A DNA stretch of 64,000 nucleotides from positions 296,382-360,381 of the forward strand of contig NW_019775496.1 of NCBI RefSeq assembly GCF_001039355.2, read 5' to 3'. The translations under genes were made by a program, and so were the position numbers. Position 1 is the stretch's first letter; each line of letters begins with the position of its first letter. The DNA is from Lingula anatina. Lineage: Eukaryota; Brachiopoda; Lingulata; Lingulida; Lingulidae. Below are positions 23,781 to 35,700 of the stretch, piece after piece. The notes under the pieces were generated by a model that saw nothing but the letters and a program-made list of their open reading frames with translations, was not told the origin of the DNA and did not search any database.

Positions 23781-26700
23781 ATGGGAAGGAAAAACCCAAA
23801 GCGTCAAAAGGAAAAACTTCCCCTATTGAAAAAGGGTAATCGAAAGGCAAAGACATGTAGAGAAAAGGATAAGGAAAAGCCTTTGTCAAATGAAAATGGA
23901 GAAAATACCCACCCACGAGCCGTAAAACCCGAAACAGACCAACCCAGTTCCGCTCTATTACTGTCAAATGAAGAAGACGGGAAAGTGGGTAAGCTTGTAT
24001 TTATGTAAGTGTTATTTTTTTAATACTCCCTATTGTACTCAAGAAACAACATTTGGTGCTGCTACTTCACTTACCACCATTTTGTAAACAATTACATATC
24101 GCAGAGGCAGCATATGGACTGGCATTTAGATGAAAAGTACTGGCAAGCAGTTGTTAATTTTTAGTTTGTAGGACAGAGCCTGGGCTACGTAACAAAGGGA
24201 ATACCTGTTTTATGAACGCGGCCATTCAAGCATTGTTGAGCTGGTAAATAGACCTATATTTGATATAACTCTTTCTGTCTCTGTCGATCTTCTTTCTTGA
24301 CTGCGGTGATCTGTCCCTTTGACTTTTGAAAGCAAGTCATATGCAATAAAGTTTTAGTATGCATTAACGTCTACCGTAATATAACTATAGTCTATAAGGT
24401 GTCTGTCCATATGGTTTCAAACAATTTCCATAAATGTTAGAAGAATTTTAAAATAATAAATACTGAAGGCCGTTAACCACGTTAAAAGTGCCAATTTTAC
24501 TTAAGTCGTCAGTAAAAACCACAACTCTTTGTCCTTTCTGAACAATGTAACATTCTAACAAAAAAATAAATAAATAAATAAATAAATAAAATAAATGAAA
24601 TAAAAACATTTTACCTTCCATATTTTATGTCAAGTATGTGTGTGTGTGTGTCACTGGACAGATGATGGTTCGATACAATCGCCAATTTTCAAAAAATATA
24701 TTTCTATACTTTTATATAGTTGTTTTAGTACATCGTTTCATTTACAGTCCTCCTTTTGCACAATATTTAACTGACAGTACAGTTGCCAAAGGAAATACAT
24801 CACCTTCGATGTTTCGTTGTTTCAAGTCTCTTGTTGAGGAAATGGTTTCATCTAGAAGGCATGTACTTTTGTCAGAAAATACCCAAGTACACTAGAACTA
24901 AATCCATAATTGATCTGAAAGGCAGCTTACATGTTTATTAGATTGTGAAACTACATGTATATCTTGTTTTAGTGTTTGTGTCAGTGAGCGACAAATTACA
25001 GACATGTACCTGTCTATTTAGACTGATTTTTAATACCCCTACGTATATCAAGCTAGATAATATATTAGTTTAGTCTCCGATTTATTTAAAAGCAGTTTCA
25101 ATTCTTATAAAATTTCTAGCCACGTGGTTGATCCAGAAGACTTTTTCCGCACTCTCTGTGAAATGTTCCCCAAATTCGGAGATAAACAACAGCAGGTTTG
25201 TATTGCCATGAATTGTCATTGGAACGTGGTATTGCATGAACCAAAGTTGCAATTTACATACAATTTAAGCTCCCATACTAATATGCATTTCCAACAAATC
25301 TGACAAAATTTAGTAGATGAGTTTTAAGACTGACATCTTTGAATTTTTGGATAGTATGTATTTTGACAAGTCAAGCCATTTTGATGCAAAGACCATCGTC
25401 ATTCCAGGATTGCCAAAATTTCACCCGACTCTTATTGCAGCTGCTAAAGACAGAATTACAGTATCCTGCATATGGTAACTATCATATCGTTAAACAAGTG
25501 TATCAGATATTGATATTTTATTCAAGTAGTTAAAAAGAATACTAAAATAAAACAGCGTATGTTAAGATACTTCATGGTATATTACCACTTCATGGGATAA
25601 ATGCCCTGATTTTACTGTCAAATCGACTTCATAGGATAAATTGCGACTTCATCTCCACATAAGATATTGCCTGCGACTTCATGGGATAGTGGTGAAATAG
25701 TACCTGTTGTTGGCTCAACGCTATGAGAGAGAACGTTTTTGAAATATAATGTTTTTGTACTGTAAATATTATCCAAAATAGGTAAACTGTACGTTTTAAT
25801 TCACTTGTATGACTGAATAGGGTTTCTTTAGTGGTATTGGATGCATGTTTTGAGTAATTTTTAAATACACAGGCGTATGTAGGTGAGGATTCAGTATTTC
25901 TAAAAATCAGTACATTATGGGACATTATGGTCAGCGTTGAAGAAAAGGGGGTCCAGACCCCCTGGGCCCTCCCTTCCCAGATCCGCTTGATGCATAAAAC
26001 TAATGGATCAGGTAAACCAGGCTATGAAAACATAATTTACGCGTAGGTTACTGGATTTATAAGATGGATAAATAAACAAATAGGAATACATTATTAAAGA
26101 TGAATAAATAGATAATAAAAAGAAGCAGAGAAGGTCGTGTATATAATTGTGCTCTACAATTATCTTGATCAAGTCGCGTCACACTCTGAAAAGACTAATT
26201 TTTCCATTAGGAAAGACACTCGCAAGTGTAATGATTTACGTCTGTCCCTTGGTTTCCGAGATGCTCTGTTCTGGTCCTACACCTGTGAATGTCCATCATG
26301 ATGTGATCAATGGTGTCCCCGAAATGTGCTCTTGGCTGGCTCTCATTTGACCCGAAAGTATTATCTGCTGCACAGTCTGCATTTGGAAACCTGTTAATAA
26401 GGCGTTTGGAGGGGGGGGGGGGTAGGCCTACTCGTTGTTTAGCAGCCTAACTAACGTAGTTGATCTGATATTTATTCAGAATTGTGGTTGATTGTAATTG
26501 TGGTTGATTGTAATTTTTACGTCGTAATTTCTGCTATCTACCCGTAGACCTTTAGTAGTGGGACTTTGCAGTCTTTTTTTTTTGGGGGGGGGGGGTNNNN
26601 NNNNNNNNNNNNNNNNNNNNNNNNNNNNNNNNNNNNNNNNNNNNNNNNNNNNNNNNNNNNNNNNNNNNNNNNNNNNNNNNNNNNNNNNNNNNNNNNNNNN

Positions 26701-29700
26701 NNNNNNNNNNNNNNNNNNNNNNNNNNNNNNNNNNNNNNNNNNNNNNNNNNNNNNNNNNNNNTATATCGTTGTTACTGGTATCCTCTATCCATTAAAGTGA
26801 GGAACATGAGACGTTGGGGATATTTAAACTTGCCATTAGGGATGTGCACGTGTCCTTCGGATTTTTGGTGACTTTGGTGACCTAGGGGTGGTTGATTATT
26901 ATCTTTAAATTGTATTTTCTGCTATATACCCATAGGTCTTTAGGTTGAATAAACTAAAATGTCGGGGTGTGAATAGGCAGGTTTTTTTGTGACATGGGGT
27001 GTGGCTGTCCCTGGGGACGGTACACATATATGTTACCGTAATTTATTTTATCTCCCCCTAGACCATTCGAATTAGGAACATGAGTCTTTGGTGCATGGGT
27101 GGGCTACATTAGTATGACTTGGGGTGTGGCCGTCCCTAGGGGGTGGAGTGAGTAGTGGTTTGTCAGGCAATGAAGCTGATTCCATAGATTGCACTTACGA
27201 TTCCTTGCAGAGTTGGACCGACCCAGCTAGTACTACATCCTATGTGTGAATCTGATGGCGGTCTTCGAGTTAGGAAGTAAGGGGAAATGTAGAGAAAGCA
27301 GCAGACAGTACTAAATAACAGACCTTCTGTCGTATTCTTGAATATAGGTCAAGTTAATTAAAACCCATTCAAGACCCCATACTCTCAGGAATCCTAGGGT
27401 CCAAGTCCCATTGTTCTTTAACATAAAACACACATGTTAATTACTGCTCTTGGGAAATAAACATTTTTGTTTTGTGTTAAGACACAACAGCAGTTAAACG
27501 CTAGGATTCTGATCGAGTGTGTGGGCCCTTGAATTAGTTTTTAATTGGATTCCCTGACCTATATTTATGCATATGGCTGGAAGTCCATTTAGTTCTGTAT
27601 GTGCTTCTGCTGTTCTCTACATTTCTCAAGGACCCATGCACATTCATTTTAAAAAATNGTATTTGAAGTGATTCCCACTATTTGCAGTGCAAGGTTTGGT
27701 ATGCAGTTCAAGATCCACACGAAAGTTTATTTAAAATTTAAAAAAAGGGATACCTAAGCAATTACCTTTAGTTTTAAAATTGATACAGTAATACAGTAGG
27801 AAATAGAGCTTATATTAGAGGTAACTTAGAAGTAACCTGTTTGTTTATCTACACGCAGTACTCATTATATTAACTTTGGATTTCAATTTCTCAGATAAAT
27901 CCAGCCACCAGCTTCTATATAACAGTATCATTCAAGATATCTTTGCTGGGAAGTTACGTACGACAATGTCTTGTAGATGCAATGTACGTAGATTGAAATC
28001 GCTTCATTTTAATACATACCTACAGTCTCTCATTTTCGGTGTATAAGTCCATTTGAGGAAATACAGAAAAGTGAAAAATGAAAATAAAGATATAGTCGCA
28101 AATTGTCCTTTTCTGCATCTCTGATTACAGGAAGTGATAAATCTGGCTTTTAAAAAAAAAAAAAAAATCATTCAACATATTTAAATTCATGCCTTGCTAG
28201 TATGGGGACGAGGTAACGAGGGTTGAGCAAATTTTGGCAATGAAAAGTTAAAAATAACAACCCTTTTGGATAAAATTTGCACCTTATTAATACTAACTAA
28301 TACTAACTACTACTAACTAAATTAGACTGCACTAAAGGGGTATTACGAAATGCATGTTTATTTAACTGCCACATTTTGTCCTCAACCTCAAGTACATGTA
28401 TATATTTTCTACAATGTCTTATGAGGAAGGTTTTGCAAATTACTTTCTCTGAGAATGCTGTTTTGTCGTGTTTCGTATAAAACGTTTGACTGTGTCCTGT
28501 TGCCATATTCTCTTGCTAATAATGGATTAAACTAAATTGAAGATTTTATTAATGGCTAAAACATTACATGAATATCAAGCAACTAAAAAATGACGTGCAC
28601 AAAAAAAGATATGAAGGTTTTTCAATCTTTCAAAACCCGGCAACACCTTGAAAGAAGCTATTTAATTTATCGTTTAGGTTATTAGAAATAAAGACATTTT
28701 CTAAGACGTTACACGCCATACTCGCTTTCTGGCAAGTTGGAGATTATCTACTGTAGTAAAAATGAACCAGATCGATTGAAGAATGTGAGGCGGTTCTGCG
28801 ACAATAGTAACGAAGGTTTAAAATTCGACCCGTTTATGTTTTTTGTGAGAATAGATCAATCTACTAATTATTATTTTTGCATGTTGCTAGACTGTTGTTT
28901 GTGAAGTTCCCCTTGGTCAAAATATTATTCCGCTTTTTGCATGTTCCTAGACTGTTGTTTGTGAAGTTCCCCTTGGTCAAAATATTATTCCGCTAGCTTA
29001 CTTTTAATAAAATAAAAAGTTTCAATGATCCTATTTACTGAGAATGAGTGACTACTGATGTTATATGGCTTTGGCGACATACGCTTTACACCCCAAACTC
29101 AACATAGAGGTGCATTTCACATGCTGAAGTGTCCAAAAAATAAAATTGAATGAATTCAAAGTCGTATTCAATTTTTAAAAACATATGTGTTTAGAACAAA
29201 AATCCCCGACTGTCTCAATAGTAGAAGTGGGCAACTTTGGCTTACTCGATTTTTGGATTTCTGAGTACCTTATAGCTTACAATAGAGTGTGTCAACAATA
29301 AAGACATCATTTCTTTTGTATTTTTGGGCAACTTCGACTTACAATAGAGTGTGTCAACAATAAAGACAGCATTTCTTTTGTTTTATTGGCAACTACGACT
29401 TACAATAGTGTGTGTAAACAGTGACGCTTACTCGCAGTTTGGAATTCTGACCAACTTATAGCTTACAATAGCCTTTGATCGGACAAAGAGCGACCAGCTA
29501 ACATTCTGCTTACTTAACAATAATGAATGGCGATATTTGTTTATTGACAAGGTAGTTTTATTTACAGAAGGGTTAACAATCACATGTCCATCATCAGAAT
29601 ATATGCTACGCATTTAGACTGTGGGTTATATTTTATAAATAGCAATATTCAGGAAGTGGAAGAAAATAAATCAACTTATACAACAGATTATTTACTATTT

Positions 29701-32700
29701 TCTCTGAACTGGTATCTTGAGAGGAATAGCATATCGGCGATGGAAAGTTGTTGCTCTCCCTTTTGATAGTAATGTAAAAGCGCCTTGCATATTGGATCAT
29801 TCTCGATAAGGTTATTATTGTAAATAAAAGGGTCAAGGGATTTGTTCCCATATTTGCAATTTTCCGATTCACTATCGTCCCTTGTCTGTTTTGATTTTCA
29901 GTCTCGTCTCATCTTATAGGTAAAAGTGCGCTTGCACTGAAGTTTGTTCCAGTGCATTATTGGGTTGTTTATTTAGAGGTGTAGGGAAGAGGGTGAGGAG
30001 GAGGGTGTTCTTGCTCCTCCCTACATATTTCCCCCTCCTCCTCCTCCTCCGTCCTACCTCCACTTTCCTTCCTTCCAAGAAGATGAGGAGGAGGAGGAAG
30101 ATTAAGTCAGGAGGTGTAGAGAAGAAGAAAATGAAGAGGAGGAGGAGGAGGAGGGTGTTCTTGCTCCTCCCTACATGTTTCCCCCTCCTCCTCCTCCTCC
30201 GTCCTACCTCCACTTTCCTTCCTTCCAAGAAGATGAGGAGGAGGAGGAAGATTAAGTCAGGAGGTGTAGAGAAGAAGAAAATGAGGAGGAGGAGGAGGAG
30301 GGTGTTCTTGCTCCTCCCTACATATTTCCCCCTCCTCCTCCTCATCCGTCCTACCTCCACTTTCCTTCCTTCCAAGAAGATGAGGAGGAGGAGGAAGATT
30401 AAGTCAGGAGGTGTAGAGAAGAAGAAAATGAGGAGGAGGAGTAGAGGGGTGTACACCTTCGGAGTAGTTAGGGAGGAGGAGGAGGAAGAGGAGGGGTGTA
30501 TATAAATAGCTTACTCCTAACCCTCCCTTCTCATTCTTTGAAAAGATGCTCAAGTGTACAGAGTGCGCAAAAACCTTCTCCAGAAAGGACAACTTGGATA
30601 GACACGTAATGAGTGTACACCAGGCGAAAACTCAGCTTAATCTGCAGGCTGGAAGTGAGTGTGGACCACTCATATCCCCATTTACTGCCATGGTGACTGG
30701 TCCGACGGGGAGTGGGAAATCGGTTTTCGTGAAACGATTAATTGCACACGCCCAATCAATGATTTCACCACGCCCACAAAGAATAATTTGGTGTTACGAT
30801 GTGTGGCAACATTTATATGAAGTCATGCTGGTCGAGTCAAAGGGTTTTATTACATTTCACCAAGGCATTCCTTCCAATATCCAAGATGACGATTTCTTTG
30901 ATCCTAATGTGAACAATCTCATAGTATTTGACGACCTATTTGCCGAAGCAGCGGTTGATAGCAGAATACGTGACTTATTTACCAAAGTCTCCCATCATCG
31001 CAATGTTAGCGTCATCCTTATTACCCAAAACCTTTTTCCCAGAGAGAAGGAAGCGAGAACCATCTCCTTGAACTGCCATTATCTCGTCCTCTTTAAAAAC
31101 CCAAGGGACACATTGCAGGTCAGAACACTAGCCCAGCAGATGTATCCCGGTGATGTAAAAGATTTCCTTCGAGTTTTTAAACAAGCAACATCTCCTCCTC
31201 ATGGCTACCTCTTCATCGATCTAAAACAGGACACTCCAGACGACTGTCGTCTACGCGTTGGTATATTTCCCGAGGAAAACAACGACGATGAGTACAAATC
31301 AGAGACTGTAAAGTATTTACAAGAGGAGAAACATAAGGCGCAACCGTTTACCAAAATAACTGATAAAATAGAAGCAGACCAACGCAAGTTGTGGAAAAGA
31401 GATGACCTTACCTAGGACGAAAAGGTTGATTTGAATGACGAACTGTCCCTCGAGAAACAGTCATACTGGAAACGACAAAAAACACAAGAAGGGCAGTTCC
31501 ATAACCCTATGGTGGCTGAAACAGTGTATATGAAGACCACTCCTACACAACACTCAGCACTCCCTCCGCCATATAGGACTGTAGGTTCACCGCAAAGACT
31601 GCCCACCATTACCAGTGGAGTAGACAGTCCCATGGCGGGACCTAAAAGAAAGCTGTTTGATAAAACACCAAGAGAACCCGTGCATAAGCGAACGCGTTTT
31701 AAGCCCTACGCTGTTCCATCAAAGAGATATAATTTTAGACCGAAAACTAAACAGACAGGAAAGGGAACTCCCCTATTACAATGGTATGTGTCGGATTCAG
31801 AATATGAAGAGTCCCCGTTAACTTATAAAGGTCGATCTATGCCTGGCAGCCATAGAGCGAATCCTGACAGTGAATACTCTGCCGATTCCGATGTGTCTGA
31901 CAGCATAGAATTAGCTAATACTGGGGAATCGGAGCAAACCGAAATGTCAAACACAGAGTCAGAGGACAGCGAGTTGGAAAGCGGTGCAACTTCCAACGAG
32001 TCGGCTACAGAGAGGGACGATAGTGAATCGGAAAATTGCAAATATGGGAACAAATCCCTTGACCCTTTTATTTACAATAATAACCTTATCGAGAATGATC
32101 CAATATGCAAGGCGCTTTTACATTACTATCAAAAGGGAGAGCAACACCCGCCGTTAACTTTCCATCGCCGATATGCTATTCCTCTCAAGATACCAGTTCA
32201 GAGAAAATAGTAAATAATCTGTTGTATAAGTTGATTTATTTTCTTCCACTTCCTGAATATTGCTATTTATAAAATATAACCCACAGTCTAAATGCGTAGC
32301 ATATATTCTGATGATGGACATGTGATTGTAAACCCTTCTGTAAATAAAACTACCTTGTCAATAAACAAATATGGCCATTCATTATTGTTAAGTAAGCAGA
32401 ATGTCAGCTGGTCGCTCTTTGTCCGATCAAAGGCTATTGTAAGCTATAAGTTGGTCAGAATTCCAAACTGCGAGTAAGCGTCACTGTTTACACACACTAT
32501 TGTAAGTCATAGTTGCCAATAAAACAAAAGAAATGCTGACTTTATTGTTGACACACTCTATTGTAAGTCGAAGTTGCCCAAAAATACAAAAGAAATGATG
32601 TCTTTATTGTTGACACACTCTATTGTAAGCTATAAGGTACTCAGAAATCCAAAAATATTGTTTACACAATCTATTGTAAGCTATAAGGTACTCAGAAATC

Positions 32701-35700
32701 CAAAAATCGAGTAAGCCAAAGTTGCCCACTTCTACTCTCAATTTTAATATAAAATTTAATTTTTACCATGTCTTTACATTATGTAAAGCGTCCTAAATGG
32801 TAACGTATGTTCTGGTAACTTAGCGTTCCGGGTCATTTAATTTTATTTTTTATACCGCGTTCCGATATATTTTGTAGTGATTCAGTCACATTATATATAC
32901 ATGACGTAAGGGGCTTTGCGTCATGGCTAATACTACGTACCGTAGGGGAGACCGGGGCTAGTTGGATCCCGGGGTAAGTTGCCCCCCTCCCCGCCCCCCC
33001 CCACCCCCCCGTCATTTTATGAAAAAGTAACAAATGGCCACATACTCTTGTAAAGTGACCGTAGCCTACAATGCTAAGGAAGTGTCGGACGCTAAAAAGT
33101 TTTACTTAAGCGGTGAGTCGAAATAAACGATTTTTGCACCGAAAAGTAAAGTAATTTTGTTCAAGAGATTTAAGAATATATTTTCATAGGCTTTTGATCG
33201 ACTATTAAATATCCGTATCTCGAAAGGCTCGCTATGTTGCGCACGTGCGTTAGTGTCTCGATTCCATAACCGATTCTGTTTCGAGATACGGGCCATGAAA
33301 TCGAGACGCACCATGTTTAATTACATGAAAGACACATTAAAATGACGAATTATGCATACGCAGAGGCCTTTGCGACTAGTTTGTATCGCCGCAAATAATA
33401 GCCTCGAAACTAATGGTGATTTCGACATTAGCGCACGGCCGGGATTTGCGAAGCTTTCGAGACATGGGATAGCGCACGCTCGCCATGCTAGCGCACGTGC
33501 GCAAAATAGCGAAGCTATGGAATCGAGACACTTGCGCACGTGAGCAAGTGTCTAGATTCCATGGCCCCGTATCTCGAAATAGAATCAGTTATGGAATCGA
33601 GACACTAACGCACGTACGCAACATAGCGAACCTTTCGAGATACGGAAAAATAAATAAAATAATGCTTATTTTACTGCGAGTTTATTTTCCAAGTTTACTT
33701 AATACTCAGTGACAAGAAAATTAAAGTCGCTCAAAAACAATTGACTGCTCTGTACAGAAGATTATTATAGTTTTTTACAACGTTATACTAGTAGGAGATA
33801 ATCAAAGAACAAACCCAGTATTGATTGAATTTTCAAAGTGAGTAAAACGTTTCACAGGTGGATGTTAAATTCATTTGTGACAGTAACATATGTTCCTTCT
33901 TTGGGACTAGACGATGAATTATGTTTTATTATTCATGGTTCCAGGAGAGTGAAACTTTGATACAAACCTCTTCATGCGGGAACCTAAAATAATGAAACAA
34001 AGTTTGCAATCTGTTCTTTGAATAATTTTAAGAGCATGCCTGTGACCTCATGTGCACTTCTATATTGGGTTTGGGTTCAATTTTGCGGTGTTTTTCGGTG
34101 AATACGAGCACTTTCCCTTGGTACGTATGTCAAATTACACACTGCCACCCTCTCGAGATACACCAGTATGTCTTGAACACCTCGAGCGTCTTGCATGCTT
34201 CACTAAGGTGAGAGTGTATTATCTTATACTTAACCCACGGCTGGCATTTCAAACAATATGGTAATACATTGCACTACAGACTTGCCTGTGCCTCCATGCA
34301 CATCATAGTGTTCAGTGCTTCCATTTACAGAAGTTGGTTCGTATTGTCAGTCACACTTGAAAGATATTTACTCTTTCTGGTAACCCAAACATACTTGAAT
34401 AAAGGGAAAAAAGAAAAGAATGATTTTGAAATACTTCAACGAAAAGTTTTATCTTATCTCCACTCTCATTCTTTTCATTATAGAAGCCTAGGGTTTATGA
34501 AGATCCAATATATGAGCTGCCGTTGAGTGTGTGCAAATGTCAAGGAGAAACGCCGAACCAGTAAATTATCATACCATTATGTTCCCCTTTACGAATAGTG
34601 TCATTACCAAAGTAAACATGTATACTATGTTGACTGATTGAAATTGGAGAGAGCATGAACGTTAATTGTGTGTCAAAGCAATTATTATTATTAGTTTACC
34701 TTTATGTTTACGATAGACAGGAATAATTTTCCATGCAAGTCTAATCACTACAGTAACTGGTATTTAAAAAACGCTATATTAGTGATGATATGAGTACCCA
34801 TTCTTCCAGGAAACGATCACTAGAAGAAGCTATACATCTTTTCTTTATGGAAATCCCCCTCCAAAGACAAAGCTGCGGGTGGGTAGTTCGTGATAATTAT
34901 TAGCACGATACATGTAATTCATGTGTGTGTGTGTCAAAAATGACTTAGAACGGAAATGGAATACTACTATAGACTCTAAATTTTCAAAATACAATTTACA
35001 AATTAATTTTATTGTGTTGTATTACATCGAATACTGGTACATGTATATCTTTTTTTAGGTGCAGCACTGAAACCGTAAAAACCGATATTATTTACCTTCC
35101 AGAGGTAAGGATCCAAGTGTTTGCTTTGCATGGATGACTCCAGGTTATCAAAAAAGGGGCAACATTCTATCCTGCACGTTTGGTTTGTACCCAAAAATAG
35201 ATATGAAATATGTGACACTCGTTGGACCTCACAGTTTGTTATTTCCCTTTTTTTCTGGCGTGTATGGGACTAGATAAACAGTTTGTCATATACTTGTTCT
35301 ATGGCCAGTAATTTATTAAAAGAGCAGAGCCCCTTGAATTTGACATTAAAAAGCAACATGAACAACATCATGGATCACAAAGTTTTCCCCGACTTTACTC
35401 AAGTACTTTCAGTCATGAGGGGGAATGTCATGGGGGGGGGGGGGGGAGTCATAATTTCATGGGGGAGTCAGATTTTCATTATGAAATTTTTGACTGGGGG
35501 AATCAGATTTTCATGTTACACCGGTATTCAGTAGACACAGTTTTCCTTAATTTGCTAGTTTCCCTCAAGCCACAGCCTCTAGTTTTGGTTTATTCCTCAA
35601 TCTTTGATCCGCACGTGTTACCACACTGCCGTTCCATTTGAAGGTTGTGGACAGGGGTCTCATCCATGTTTTCACACTGATCAAACACAGGACATTCAAC

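Larger units (their letters stand above)
29214..32742 (+). mobile_element. 3.5-kb Maverick/Polinton-derived element with 6-bp TSD
   Basis: The element runs 29220-32736. It starts AGTAGAAGTGGGCAAC and ends with the reverse complement GTTGCCCACTTCTACT. The hexamer CTCAAT stands directly outside both ends (29214-29219, 32737-32742): Polintons make 6-bp target duplications and begin with AG. TIRs are 662 bp (left) and 723 bp (right), nearly identical. The only coding content is a zinc-finger/FtsK-HerA-type packaging ATPase frame with a second frame behind it. Polymerase B, the retroviral-like integrase, protease and capsid genes of full Polintons are absent, so it must be mobilised in trans. It sits in USP intron 6, in the same orientation as the host gene. 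TIR similarity suggests recent insertion. Confidence 0.85.

Noticed and set aside
26558-26871. Open frames running through the N gap
   Set aside because: Artefact of translating N; the flanking USP exons join without this region.
29428-29613. Identical 61-aa frames at 29428-29613 (-) and 32292-32477 (+)
   Set aside because: They are the two TIR copies of the Polinton derivative, not a duplicated gene; their position after the stop codon argues against coding.
29914-30505. Two overlapping ~180-aa open frames on opposite strands
   Set aside because: They are translations of the purine/pyrimidine minisatellite; repeats of LLLLL or RRRR with no gene-like composition.
33001-33020. Poly-C stretches as G-quadruplex sites
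   Set aside because: Several homopolymer G/C runs occur in the window; nothing beyond the runs themselves suggests function.
34052-34264. 70-aa frame in USP intron 6 ending near a GTGAGA donor
   Set aside because: The USP exons at 27895-27983 and 34484-34560 join in phase without it, and it shows no protease motif.
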